From positions 124,001 through 188,000 of the forward strand of contig NC_018329.1 of assembly GCF_000234665.1 (NCBI RefSeq): a DNA stretch of 64,000 nt. Reading direction: 5' to 3'. Source of the DNA: Leishmania mexicana MHOM/GT/2001/U1103 (Eukaryota > Euglenozoa > Kinetoplastea > Trypanosomatida > Trypanosomatidae). Positions 18,991 to 29,622 of this stretch are shown here, one piece after another. Position 1 is the first letter of the stretch. Each line of letters begins with the position of its first letter. The translations under genes were made by a program, and so were the position numbers. The notes under the pieces are model-generated. The model searched no databases and was not told the DNA's origin. It saw only the letters and a list, made by a program, of their open reading frames with translations.

Positions 18991-21900
18991 TTACGAGTTT
19001 TCCACAGCCACATCCTCCGCACATCGTGCTAGTTGGCGGCGAGTGCCGCCGCGCTTAATGGAGATCAAAATGTACCCAGCGATGGCCGCTAGCAGACCCA
19101 AGTAGGCGAACAAAAACGCGAGCCTCTGTCCCAGTGACACGGGGTTCATGTTTGTGTCACCGCTGGAGTCTGTGGTGGAACATGAGGAGGAATCGGCGCT
19201 GCTGCGGCTCTGAGAGCCGCCGATGTCGCTGCTGCCGCTGTCCTCGGTCTCCGTCCCGCAGACGGAGATGACCTTTGTACGCCTGTTCCTGCAGAGACAC
19301 TGATCTGCCAAGGCGAGCCCGGAGGGGCACGCGGTGCTGGCTTCCATGGCGAGCGCCAACGGCGACAGTGCCACTGTCAACGGGGTCGCTGTCACGTGCA
19401 TGCCATCAAGCGTCACGTGAATCACGTACGGTATGTGCTGCACACCGGCCGGGAGGCCAAGGACGGCGTCTGGCAAAGCCACCGCGAACGCCGTCGCCGC
19501 AGAAGGCCGTGCCGTCACGCGGCGCAGTAGCTGTAGCGACGAGGACTTTTTGTCCGCGGTCGGGTTCCTTGTCACGTTCTCGTACACGTCTATCACAATC
19601 ATCTCCGTCGGCTGGAACTGGCCTCGGAGCAGCAGCATCACCCCCGTCAAGTCTTCAGGCACCTCGCTCGAGTTCATCTTGTAAAAAAGGTACGTGATTT
19701 CGTCCCGCCCCACCGATAAATTCTCAGCAGAGACAAAGAAAACACACGTCTGCGCAGCCCCCGTTGTGGGGCCGAGGGAAGCGTCCAACACCTCCAGTGG
19801 TCGCGTGTAGCGGTTCAGCGGGCCGATGTTCACGGACGCAGCACCGCCAAGTTGCGTCGCCGCATCGATCGGGAACGGCACCGACCCCCAGCCTGCGCCG
19901 TTGAGCGAGTATGCTAAAGACGCGTACGCGCCAGCCGGGACGGCGGCCATGGAGAGAGAGAAAGCCACGCCCTCCATGTCGGGTGGAACAAGGCCTCCGC
20001 ACTCCTCAGCGGGCACGGCGGCTACAGTCGGCCACGGCTGCACCACCACATCCAGGTAGTGGTCAACCGCTGGGGTGGCAGTGCCACCCGTGGAGAAGCT
20101 GAAGGGCACCTCGTAGAGGGCGTTGCTGATGTAGCTGCAGAGCTTGTACTGCCCCGCCATGGGCACCCGGAAGGTGAGGTAGGTGGAGCCGTCGGTGCTA
20201 GGCGAGACCCGCGACGACCTGGCAGCCGGCGGAGGATACGGAGGCATCTCGGGGATGGCCTCAGGCAGCACGCCGATATCCTCGCAGCTGTAGTCGCTGC
20301 GCACCAGGTGGTACGCGCCGGCATCGGCGTGGAAGCCTGACACATGCACTGTGATTGGCAGGCCCGTGTACACCTGCGCCGTCATGCGTGTTGGCGTGGC
20401 CACATGCCACGACGTCGCCAGCATAGTCTCACCGCTGGTCTCATTGCGCACGTCCGAGAGGACGCCGCGGTGCTGCAAGTCCGTGAGACACTCACCCATG
20501 CGGCCGTACATGTCTGCCTGAATCGCCACCGCTAAGCCCGTCATGCGCATAGCCACGACCGGGCCGAGAGCGTCTATCGAGAGCAACTCGGTGGAGTAGA
20601 AGTGTAGACACGAGGCGAGCTGCAGTTTGAGAGCCGTGATGCACGACGGGCTCGCCGGCACACTCGTTGTGGCGCAGTCGGGAATCGCCGAGAAGTACGG
20701 CGTGGCTGACGCGCCCAGGGGGTAGAGGGAGTACGCACACGTGGTGCGTGGACTGTCCTCCTCGAGTGGGTTCAGTGAGTGGGCCGTCACGTACACCTCC
20801 AACGTGGTAGGCTCCTGGATGGGCTTGCTCTGGAGAACGTCGTACACAAAGACAGCGTCATCGTCCGCGGAGCGGGTGATCATAGGGATGCGCGCTCCGC
20901 CGCTGGCAGAGGCAGAGACGGACCTCGACGTGGCCAGGTCACCCGGCAGTAGGTTCGACACGTTCAGCTCCATCTGCAGCGAGAGCGCAATAGCCGGGAA
21001 GCTGGTGCCGCACGCGGGGGTGAAGGTCGGTGGCTGCATCGGCACAGCAACGAGCTGCAGGACCGCCGTCGTCGTGTGCGTCGCGTGCAAATCGTCTGCG
21101 TAGGTGCAAGTCACCGTGTACGCGCCAGGCTCGTTCAGAGCAGCGGAGAAAACGTCTTCCGCCACCGCGTCCTGCATCAAGGCGTCGCGGTACACCGACA
21201 GCGCCACTGGTCTCCCGAGCGGCGCCGTGCATGTTACGTTGACGGAGCGGTGGTGGGCGATGGAGGAGTCGGGCAAGATGGTTGGCGGCGTCGCTGGCAC
21301 CACCTCATAGACGACCTTTTCCACCGACTCGATGCCCTCCACGTGCAACGCGCGAATGTCGACCTCGCTGGTGCCGATGGCAGTCCACGGGAAGAGAAGC
21401 GTGCCGAGCGACTTCCAGTCGGTAGACTGGTTCACGTACATATAGTACGTCGCTGGTGGTTGCGGGTCACTCACGAGCACGGTCACACCGCCGACATAGG
21501 TACCAGAGGGCGGGTAGACATTTAGAGGTGGTGCCGTGATGTTGAGCTTGTAGCTGGCGGACACTAAGTACGTGCTGTTCACCACCGCCACGACGTTCGT
21601 CGACCTCTTCACGCGGAAGGCGCCGCCGGTGTAGGTGGTGGGGTTCATGAAGTCGTCGTCCCAGAAGAGGAGCACCTCAGTGGCATTCGTGATGCCCTGC
21701 AGCTCTACGAGGATAGGGTGAGAGTACACGACGGCATCGCTGGGAATGAACTGTATCGAGGTGGCCGGGGTTGGGGTCGCGGTCGTTGTCACGGTGTACC
21801 GCGCCTGCGCACGCATCGGCTCCGCCGTCTCGTACCTCACGTACGTCTTCACAGTCGTCGACTGCTCCAGCAAGAGCGGCTGTGTGTACACGGACGACGC

Positions 21901-22449
21901 TGCAGATGCGATGGCCTCGGCGCCGAGTACGTAGTGGATGCGGCACGGCCGGGGGTGGCAGCTGATCGCCAGGTAGCTGTCGCTGCCATCAGCCGACCTC
22001 TTCGTACCGCTCACGGGCCAGAACTGCACCGTCGGCGTCGCAAAAGGTTTCGCCGTGCAGACGGCCCTGATCGCGCAATACTGGTGGGCGCCACCGGGGG
22101 TTGCGGCGAGGCAGCTTGGCCCCTGCAGCCCTTCTGCGTCGCGGCAGTAGTTGTGGTGTCCCACCCCGGTGGCCGAGTCCAGCGGCATCTCGTGGCTGTG
22201 TGGCGTCTGCGAGGACCACAACTGGCACGGAATGCCGTCCTCGGATACGTTCACCGTACCGTGGAAGTTCTGTCCGTCAGGGAGGTAGTACACATGCGTG
22301 AGGCTGCCGCACGCGCAGCCGGCAGCAGCGGCGCGAGTCGCGTAGACAGGCTCCACAGCCGCGCTGACGAGGAGCAGCAGCACCGCCGCGGCAAGCATAA
22401 CCACCGCGCCGGTCACAGACGTAGGGGCGCACATAGTTCGTGAATACAT
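18991..22449 (-). CDS. Large type I surface protein with N-terminal kringle-like domain
   Basis: This 1152-residue protein has a signal peptide (hydrophobic VVMLAAAVLLLLVSAAV ending near VYA at ~37), a long Thr/Ser/Pro-rich ectodomain, one transmembrane helix at about 1110-1131 (LAFLFAYLGLLAAIAGYI), and a 21-residue cytosolic tail starting KRGG. Residues ~45-131 read as a kringle: six cysteines at 47, 75, 102, 113, 125 and 131, with PHSH at 83-86 and NYCR at 100-103. After it, residues ~165-207 (CRIHYVLG to TTVKTYVRY) resemble Fn3-associated/CHB_HEX_C modules, followed by further beta-rich Ig-like repeats with several N-x-S/T sites. A Cys-rich motif (CLCRNRRTK) and a Ser-rich stalk precede the membrane. 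This suggests a cell-surface or endosomal adhesion or receptor role; the ligand is unknown. The start is 22449, or 22434 (MCAPT). The long N-terminal extension to 23235 is low-complexity and rejected. Confidence 0.87.
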   Translation of the reverse strand: MYSRTMCAPTSVTGAVVMLAAAVLLLLVSAAVEPVYATRAAAAGCACGSLTHVYYLPDGQNFHGTVNVSEDGIPCQLWSSQTPHSHEMPLDSATGVGHHNYCRDAEGLQGPSCLAATPGGAHQYCAIRAVCTAKPFATPTVQFWPVSGTKRSADGSDSYLAISCHPRPCRIHYVLGAEAIASAASSVYTQPLLLEQSTTVKTYVRYETAEPMRAQARYTVTTTATPTPATSIQFIPSDAVVYSHPILVELQGITNATEVLLFWDDDFMNPTTYTGGAFRVKRSTNVVAVVNSTYLVSASYKLNITAPPLNVYPPSGTYVGGVTVLVSDPQPPATYYMYVNQSTDWKSLGTLLFPWTAIGTSEVDIRALHVEGIESVEKVVYEVVPATPPTILPDSSIAHHRSVNVTCTAPLGRPVALSVYRDALMQDAVAEDVFSAALNEPGAYTVTCTYADDLHATHTTTAVLQLVAVPMQPPTFTPACGTSFPAIALSLQMELNVSNLLPGDLATSRSVSASASGGARIPMITRSADDDAVFVYDVLQSKPIQEPTTLEVYVTAHSLNPLEEDSPRTTCAYSLYPLGASATPYFSAIPDCATTSVPASPSCITALKLQLASCLHFYSTELLSIDALGPVVAMRMTGLAVAIQADMYGRMGECLTDLQHRGVLSDVRNETSGETMLATSWHVATPTRMTAQVYTGLPITVHVSGFHADAGAYHLVRSDYSCEDIGVLPEAIPEMPPYPPPAARSSRVSPSTDGSTYLTFRVPMAGQYKLCSYISNALYEVPFSFSTGGTATPAVDHYLDVVVQPWPTVAAVPAEECGGLVPPDMEGVAFSLSMAAVPAGAYASLAYSLNGAGWGSVPFPIDAATQLGGAASVNIGPLNRYTRPLEVLDASLGPTTGAAQTCVFFVSAENLSVGRDEITYLFYKMNSSEVPEDLTGVMLLLRGQFQPTEMIVIDVYENVTRNPTADKKSSSLQLLRRVTARPSAATAFAVALPDAVLGLPAGVQHIPYVIHVTLDGMHVTATPLTVALSPLALAMEASTACPSGLALADQCLCRNRRTKVISVCGTETEDSGSSDIGGSQSRSSADSSSCSTTDSSGDTNMNPVSLGQRLAFLFAYLGLLAAIAGYILISIKRGGTRRQLARCAEDVAVENS

Positions 22450-24552
22450 TCGGGGAGTCGCCACGCACCACCGAAAAGGAAAATCGGTCAAGAGAAGTAG
22501 ATGGGCAGGAGAGAAGAGGGGGAGCAGCGCAATAAGCGCAACAGACGAACAAAACGGGACAGACAGAGGTAGGGGGCTCCCACACAGGACAGCAGCGCTG
22601 CAAGCTGCTGCTTCGCTTCGCTTGTCAACTTCTCCCGTGAGTCGAGGACGAGATCCAGACGAAGAACGAGCAGAAGCCTCAGAGGGACGAAGCGGGTACG
22701 CTCCGGGACACACACGCAACAACCGGCACAGCAACGCTAGACCAAACAGGACAGACCCAACACTAAAAAGAAAGAGCGAAGGCAAGTGGGAGGCAGACGG
22801 CGAGGGAGAGCGAAAGGGTCGGTGAAGAAAGGAAAGGGGTTGTACACACACACACACACACATACACGCACACACGCTGGCGGGCGCCGTTGCACGACAG
22901 CAAGTGCAAGCCAGAGAGCGAAAGAAAACGAGGCTGAAGAAGTGTGAGAGAGAAGCTGCAACGGAAGCGGCAGGTGAGGTCGAAGTGGCCAACGCCAACG
23001 AAAACGCCGAGGGGGAGGGGGACGGCGCAGGCTGTTCCGTTTGGACTAGACAGGAAGTAAGGCAAGCACGGAGTACGAGGGAACGAAGCGAATAGAGACG
23101 GGCGCGATGCGCTCTGTGTTGTAGGCTTGGGGTGTCGGTGGCGGCGGATGCTGGAGTCTGTCGACAGCAGGCGCCTGCGCGCGTACCTGGATGCCTACGA
23201 GTACAGCAATCGCCGAGATGTCTTATCCAGCGCACGGGAAGGGGGAGAGGGGAAGGGGGGTAAAGGAGGACGTGTGTTCAACGTAAAATCCCCCAAAACA
23301 AAGGAAGCACAGATTCCACGGGAAAACCACCAACAAGAAAAATGTTTTCTTCACTACACAGACAGACAGGAAAACGTGCGGCCACGCTCAGACAACACAC
23401 GCACACGCACACACACAAATCTCTGCGTGTTATAGATACAGATATATAGATATGACGGCTTCTCCTCGTTCAGCGTTGAGCTGCCCTATGCGCTTTCGTT
23501 TCACGCTCGATTCCGGTACGCCTCTTTCGTCTCCTCGCCCCTGTGTGCTGCCGCTCCCTGCTGTGTTGTGCCACGGCGTCGTATGCCACTCGCATGTAGG
23601 TGCACGCAGAGAAACACACGTACCTTCTCGCCCGCAGCTGGGTCACAGGGGGAGGGAGGAGTGCTTGAGAGATGTGTATTCGCTTTACAGGGGAAGCGGT
23701 GTGCGGGGAGGGGGAGGGGAACGTCTTCGCAACGCCACACTGTTGAATGGAGTTCGAAGAAAGAGAGAGATCAGACAAGAGGCGAGATAGGGAGGTTCGA
23801 ATGCGTACACGCACTTGTCCTTCTTCAGGTGGTTTGACCGCCTCCGTTGTGCGGGAGGCAATGGAGAGGTGTCGATAGATTGTCGCGTCTGCGTACGGAT
23901 AACAACGACCGAGAGCGCACTTGGAGCTGTGCTGTCCGTGCGTGAGGGGTGCAGGTGCAAAACGGGCGAAGATGAAAAAAAGGGAGGGAGCGAGAGATGA
24001 GATGGTGGTGGAGTTGAGTAGCGCGAGCACGCCAGCGATCCCCAAAGCATGTCCGTCCGTCCATCTGCGAAGCCGCAAAAGGGAATCACAAGAGGAGAGA
24101 GAAGATGAAGCTCTCCGTCAACGGCAGACAAAACGTTACACCGTACGCTATCAGCGCTGCGTCATGGCGTAATGGCCACCTGCTGGGGGAACAGCTGCCG
24201 GGCGGAGAGGAGGCGAAGCACGCCCTCAAAAAAAGTCATCTCGCTGCCATCAAGCAGGTCACCCACGACCGGCAAACGTGTTTTCTGCCGCTCGCGTGCT
24301 CTTCTCGCTGTGTGTCTAAAGCGGTGAGAGAAGAAAAACGGCGAGGAGAAGAGGGGGGCGCCCCTCGCACCGCAGATGCTGGTTTTGCTCCGACGATGAA
24401 CAATGCAGCGGAAGGCCATCGAGAGCGAGACAGCAACGCGAGGACAGAGAGTCACCACAGGGCGTGCACGCACACAGTCGCACACACACGCGCTGCTGAT
24501 TTTTTTTGGAGGGTGATAGGAGAGAGGAGGGTGAAGCGAAAGGGGGAGGCAC
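22450..24552. other. Spacer between surface-protein gene and IQ-motif gene
   Basis: About 2.1 kb with no supported gene. Purine-rich plus-strand segments around 22480-22525 and 22910-22980 would be polypyrimidine tracts in the transcript upstream of the surface-protein gene. A (CA)n tract lies at 22843-22876. The right part should be the 3' UTR of the large IQ-motif gene. Confidence 0.55.
22843..22876. repeat. (CA)n microsatellite
   Basis: About 34 bp of CA repeat with TA/GC interruptions. Confidence 0.9.
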
Positions 24553-27500
24553 TCAAACGGACATGCGAGACGACTCCCACAGCAACATCAGGTCCCGCTG
24601 CACCGCCCACTCGGACGAATCCTCCGTTGCCGTCGTCGTGCGCTCGATCGAGGCGATTGACGTGCGCCCGGCCCCGCCACGCTCGCTGCCCGATACAGAT
24701 ATCGAACGAGTGCGCCCTTCACCGAGAGGGCGAGTATGTGCAACACCTGTGCTTCGCTGAACCGACGAGGGACGTGGGCGGGTAAGCACCAGTCCCTCGG
24801 GGTTGCTGTACTCCCGTCTCGAAAAGTCCGTTGGCAATGCCACGTGCCGCGGCAGCGTCGCAGTGATTCCGCTCCCGCGCCGTCCTCCATGTCGCTGCGC
24901 CTCCTCAGACGCGACTGCGCCGCTGTTGTTGTGCTGGCGGCTGTCCGCCATGCGCGTCGCACGCGCCTCCTGCCGCCGTACGTGATGTGCGAGCGATTGC
25001 GCATCCTCGCGACGGCTCGCTCTTATCAACTGTGACAGCAACACCGCCTCTGCTGACTGTACTGCCTCGCGCCTCAGCTGCGATGTGCGATGAGCAGCGG
25101 CGGTTGCTCGTCGAACCTCTTCCTCGATCGCTGCCGTGCCCTGACTCGCACACCGTGCGAGATGAGATGGGCGACACCGCCGCAGCTCCGCCAAGGTCGC
25201 CTGCCGACGCGGTTGAAACGCCTTTGCACCCGCCCAGACTTCGTTCCTCGCCTCCTCGTAGACGCGCAACGCCAGACGTGCCTCCTGCCGCGCCACGCCC
25301 TCGGCGGACCGCCGCTGCGTCTCGTACGCGTTTATCTGCACGACGGCGCCAACCAGTTCGCCCTCCAGCAGCTCCAGAGTCTCCGTCCATCCCTGCTGCA
25401 GCCGACTAGCATTGTCGCTAAGGTGTTGCGTAGTGTAAGTGAGGGCTTTCGCCCGCTCGCAGACTGCCTGCGCCAGCTGTGCGTCCCTCGCACGCTCGAG
25501 AGCCTCGCGCTCCCGCATCTCCGCCGACGCCGGCGCTGCCGCGTTCCCGAGGCAGCTGTTGGTAGAACGCCGTGACCGGCGATATTCCTGTTCGCGTTGC
25601 TGCCGCCCCTGCTCGTGCACAAAGCAAAGGCGGCGGCGGGCAAGGAAGCCGCGGCCCGTCTCTTGAAGGTGCCGCACGGCCGCCTCGCGTAGCTCCGCGC
25701 AGCACGACTGTATGGCCGCCACAGCAGCAGATCTCAGAAAAACGGCACTCACCCCAAGCACTACACTGCCATCGCTGCAACAGGGTACCTCTGCGAGCGC
25801 CAGTAAGCACAGCTCGCGGTACCGTGCCTGACTTTGCAGATGACGCACTCGGCTCAGAAACTCCGCGACCACGTCGTCAGACACCATGGCACGCATGCGT
25901 AGCCGTGGCGTGCGTACAGAAGCGCTGGAGCCGGCGTCGGTTACCGTGCGCAGAGTGCTCTCGCTCAGAAAATCTTCCCAGCCCTCCACAGCTTCCGAGC
26001 TAGTCGCCGCTGTATTGTGTGGTGACGCTCTTGTAGACGGCCGCCACTGTGCATACGACGTTAACAGTGGCACCGCACACACCTTCGCAAACACCGGCAC
26101 CGGGCATACGTGGCAGTGGCAGAGGCGAGACCAGAAGAACAAGGCGAGTAGCAGCGGATCGCGCTCATGCAGGTGTGTCGCCAGGGCGTCGTCGCGCGTC
26201 AGCCCCACCCTCGGCGCAGATGCGGAGGACACTGGTGCTTCGTGGGGAAGCAGCGGCTCGAGGAAAGGGCACGCGCCTGGTGAGCTCCACTGGTGCTGGT
26301 CCAGGTCGCCGGCATCCGGCAAAGGCCCCCAACTCGCAGTCTCCGCTAGGACGGGAACGGCGAGGATGACATACCAGAAGTCGGGCGAGAGAGTGACGGT
26401 GTTGCCGCCACGATGACCGACATGCATCGCTATGTCAGCAATGGAGCTGCTATTGCGGAGACGACGAGCGAGTATGAACTGCAGGGCTTCGTGGGCAGAG
26501 CACGGACTTAGCGGAGGTGAAGCACTCATTCCCCCCTCTCCATCACGGCCGTCATCCACACGATGCAGTGGGCTCTGCACCATGTGTGCTTCGCCCCTCA
26601 ACCGGCCTTCAGGTGAGATGCCCGCGGAGGTCAAAGACACGCACCGCTTGCTCACGCCACCTATGATCTGCTGCATCGCTGGCGTGGTGCCCGTCACGCA
26701 GAGGCGTGCAGCGGCAAAGATGTCGGCAGCAAGGCAGCGTACAGAGAGTCGAAGAGGGGGGTGCAGACCACACGGAAAGGTGAGCACAAGAGCTCCATCA
26801 CACGCGCTGCTGTCGGCAGACGCCGTGCTCTCCCACGTGCATACCACCTCTGCTGCCGGTATGGCTGTGTCGACCTCGTCGCTGGCTGTTGCCTGACGCG
26901 CCGATGCCGCCAGCGCCTGAAGCTGCTCCGTGAGTAGACGCTGCACCGCTTCTGGAGAAGACAGAGGCGGCGCCGCGGAGATATCGGTGCCGATACACCT
27001 CGACGTTACTGCCTCCAGAATGTGCGCCAGCTCCGCTACCACAGGGATATCACGTGTAGTGTCACCGAAGTCGTAAGCACCGGCAGCGGTGTGAGTGCTG
27101 ACGATGGTGCCTCCCCCTCGCTGCTTCGCCCATGGGATCATGACCCGCGTCGAAATCTCGCGCACCTCTGCGGCTACTCTGCCCAGTCGAAGTGCTGTGG
27201 TGGTGGGTGCAGTCGATGCGGCGGAGAGCTCATCAAGCCAGCTGTCCACCTCCAGCCCCACTCCTTCGTAGCACGCCTCGCGTTGCAGTGCGCCGACGAG
27301 CCGATCGCGTACAGCCATGGCGGCGTGGCAGCGTGCGTACGCAGCGAACCACGCCGTAAGGCCGCCTCCAGACCCTTCGTGACGCTCCTCGTGTGCGTCG
27401 GGCATGTGAGCATGTTGCTCCTGTGCCGTCGTGTCGTTGGTATCGACGGTGGCAGCAAGGGTGAGGGTGCGCGCCTCCGTAGCGACGTGGCCACCAACGT

Positions 27501-29622
27501 GAAGGGCTGTGTTGGTGAGATGCAACAGCGTGCTCACCACCAGTCCGCCGAGGTGCGCCACGAGAGTGCGCTGCATCTGCGTCGCGCCGGCGCAGTTTAA
27601 GGCATGCCGCGTTGTCCGTGAGGTGGACTGGACACCCTCGCGTGTCGCCACTGTCGTCAACGCGGCGACAAGCTCACTCGCTGGCAGGCGCAGAAGCTTG
27701 GCGGCAGCGTTCAGTGCCGGCAGCGACTTGGGGGAGACCGCTGCAGGGCCGCCGCTGGAACCCCTCTGTGATGTGAACTTCAGCGAGGCGAGATACAGCA
27801 CACTGTAGGCCAGCTCATGCAGGCAAGTCTGTTGCTCGGCTGTGAACTGAAGGGTGTTCATGCAGGCGTCAAGCCCTGACAAAGACACGTGAGCATGCGA
27901 AGGATTCGAGGAAGATGTTGCATACACCTGCGCCGGAGTCAGAGTCAACGCTGTCGAGTGTGCCGCGCACCACGGGAGTTGCAGGTAGTCTGGCTCTGGT
28001 GTGGGGCGAGAACCTTCGACCGGCCAAGCAAGACCCGCAGCGGGGGAAAACGCTGCCACGCGCCGCACACGCCCCCGTAGGAAGCGATAGCGGCGCTGCA
28101 GCTCTGGTGGCTCGCAGCGCCTGTCATCGTCCTCGCACTCCTCGAGAACCACATCCAACGCGTCAACCACAACGCTCGAGCTCGCTTCACCGCGGTCACA
28201 GATATGTCTCCCCGGCACACTGCCAGCGGGTCGCAGTGCGTCAAGAAGGTAGAGGGCTGCCCTGAGCCTCCGCACATGCGCGTCACTCTGAGTCGCAAAA
28301 GCGGGTTTAGTGTCACCCCGCACATCAGCGGCGTGGCGGAGCGCGAGTCCTCTGCGATGCCGCAGTGTCGCCTGCCGCTCCCCACAGCAAAGAACAGTCT
28401 GCGACGACAGGCGCGCCCATCGGCGTAGGAGATGTTGCGACACCTTCGCGGCCCATGCCTCGAAGCTGTGGTCGAATGCGTCGTCTCCCTCTTTCTCGTG
28501 TGGCGCAGACGGCGATGTCGTCAACTGCGTCGTCACAGCTGGTGAGCGAGCTCCTGGGGGGCGTGTCGACGGTGGCGCCGCTGGCAGAGAAGACACCGCC
28601 GACACGTACACATCTGCCGTTAATGCCTCCTCGTATTGGGTAAAGTCGCTCCCCTCTGCAAAGATGCTGGCGCTGCTGTCCAGGATAGAGAGAGGCGGGG
28701 CAACGGTATCGTGCACTGTCCCCTGCTGCCGCTGCTGCAGTAGAGCGTAGACAAGCGCGCCACACGTCGGCGATTCACGAAGCAGGACATCGAGCGCGGC
28801 TGACGCTGCAGCCGTCACCTCCACAGCATCGGCCGGCACATCACTGCTTGAAACCCTGCGCACCAGGAGATCGGCGCTCGTGTTGAGTGGGATGACAGCC
28901 GCGGGATTCATGCACACGTAGAGGGGTGTGACAAGAATGTCGTGCAACATCCAATCTTGCGACGCCATCGGCCTCGAGGATGCGGCTGCGCACAGCCGAG
29001 GAGGTGCTCGATCGGCTGCCGCGGTGCCTGAGGAGACGGAGATGCAGGCCCAGAGAGCGGCGCGACACATCGCCAGCTGCTCTGCAGGTAGCGGCTCCAG
29101 CGTGAACCACCAGTGTGCCGGAGAAAACGAGGGAGAAGCCGCTTCCGCATCACTGCGGGCGGGCACGGCCGCTCGCCAGCTGGGATCGACCTCGTACGCT
29201 ATGCACCAGTGCCCGCCACGCAACGCAGATCGGTGGGCGCTCGCTTCGTCTTCCGCGTTGTCTGTCGTGGCCAAGGGACGGCCACGCGAAGCGCTGAGGT
29301 CCCGCAAGAGGTCTGCCTGCGCGCTCGACAAGGACACAAACTGACGTGTCGTGGACGGTGCCACGTATACGAGAAGCTGATAATGGCCCCCGTCGGTGGG
29401 CTGCCGCCGCCGCATCACAGATCTGCCCATGTACAGCCGAGGGCTGCGCGCACGGGACGACACTCCATCATCGAGAATAGCATTACTGCTCCTTCTCTTG
29501 CCATGATACTCGACGAGTTGAGATGGCGATGTCGACGAACAAGTGGCGTTGGGAGATGAGGAAGATACCGAGATGGCGCTGTACGGACTTGATGCGTAGC
29601 GCGCCTGGTCAGTAACAGACAT
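24553..29622 (-). CDS. Very large protein with IQ-like motif and basic helical C-terminus
   Basis: This 1689-residue frame is uninterrupted over 5 kb, with protein-like composition typical of Leishmania (Ala/Arg/Ser/Leu-rich). Around residues 1305-1330 the sequence AVRHLQETGRGFLARRR fits an IQ motif (IQxxxRGxxxR) and would bind calmodulin or a related EF-hand light chain; an imperfect second copy may precede it (AIQSCCAELREAA). The following ~300 residues are rich in Arg, Glu, Gln and Ala and likely form long helices or coiled coil. The last ~130 residues are Ser/Thr/Arg-rich and probably disordered. The N-terminal 1300 residues hold no domain I recognise; several stretches look globular. There is no signal peptide or transmembrane helix. 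A cytoskeletal or flagellar role is plausible from the IQ-plus-coil design but not shown. Start at 29622 (MSVTDQ) is the first in-frame Met. Confidence 0.85.
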   Translation of the reverse strand: MSVTDQARYASSPYSAISVSSSSPNATCSSTSPSQLVEYHGKRRSSNAILDDGVSSRARSPRLYMGRSVMRRRQPTDGGHYQLLVYVAPSTTRQFVSLSSAQADLLRDLSASRGRPLATTDNAEDEASAHRSALRGGHWCIAYEVDPSWRAAVPARSDAEAASPSFSPAHWWFTLEPLPAEQLAMCRAALWACISVSSGTAAADRAPPRLCAAASSRPMASQDWMLHDILVTPLYVCMNPAAVIPLNTSADLLVRRVSSSDVPADAVEVTAAASAALDVLLRESPTCGALVYALLQQRQQGTVHDTVAPPLSILDSSASIFAEGSDFTQYEEALTADVYVSAVSSLPAAPPSTRPPGARSPAVTTQLTTSPSAPHEKEGDDAFDHSFEAWAAKVSQHLLRRWARLSSQTVLCCGERQATLRHRRGLALRHAADVRGDTKPAFATQSDAHVRRLRAALYLLDALRPAGSVPGRHICDRGEASSSVVVDALDVVLEECEDDDRRCEPPELQRRYRFLRGRVRRVAAFSPAAGLAWPVEGSRPTPEPDYLQLPWCAAHSTALTLTPAQVYATSSSNPSHAHVSLSGLDACMNTLQFTAEQQTCLHELAYSVLYLASLKFTSQRGSSGGPAAVSPKSLPALNAAAKLLRLPASELVAALTTVATREGVQSTSRTTRHALNCAGATQMQRTLVAHLGGLVVSTLLHLTNTALHVGGHVATEARTLTLAATVDTNDTTAQEQHAHMPDAHEERHEGSGGGLTAWFAAYARCHAAMAVRDRLVGALQREACYEGVGLEVDSWLDELSAASTAPTTTALRLGRVAAEVREISTRVMIPWAKQRGGGTIVSTHTAAGAYDFGDTTRDIPVVAELAHILEAVTSRCIGTDISAAPPLSSPEAVQRLLTEQLQALAASARQATASDEVDTAIPAAEVVCTWESTASADSSACDGALVLTFPCGLHPPLRLSVRCLAADIFAAARLCVTGTTPAMQQIIGGVSKRCVSLTSAGISPEGRLRGEAHMVQSPLHRVDDGRDGEGGMSASPPLSPCSAHEALQFILARRLRNSSSIADIAMHVGHRGGNTVTLSPDFWYVILAVPVLAETASWGPLPDAGDLDQHQWSSPGACPFLEPLLPHEAPVSSASAPRVGLTRDDALATHLHERDPLLLALFFWSRLCHCHVCPVPVFAKVCAVPLLTSYAQWRPSTRASPHNTAATSSEAVEGWEDFLSESTLRTVTDAGSSASVRTPRLRMRAMVSDDVVAEFLSRVRHLQSQARYRELCLLALAEVPCCSDGSVVLGVSAVFLRSAAVAAIQSCCAELREAAVRHLQETGRGFLARRRLCFVHEQGRQQREQEYRRSRRSTNSCLGNAAAPASAEMREREALERARDAQLAQAVCERAKALTYTTQHLSDNASRLQQGWTETLELLEGELVGAVVQINAYETQRRSAEGVARQEARLALRVYEEARNEVWAGAKAFQPRRQATLAELRRCRPSHLARCASQGTAAIEEEVRRATAAAHRTSQLRREAVQSAEAVLLSQLIRASRREDAQSLAHHVRRQEARATRMADSRQHNNSGAVASEEAQRHGGRRGSGITATLPRHVALPTDFSRREYSNPEGLVLTRPRPSSVQRSTGVAHTRPLGEGRTRSISVSGSERGGAGRTSIASIERTTTATEDSSEWAVQRDLMLLWESSRMSV

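Noticed and set aside
22450..23235. N-terminal extension of the surface-protein frame
   Set aside because: Low-complexity Ser/Leu/Cys sequence including a CA-repeat translation; the true signal peptide begins after 22449.
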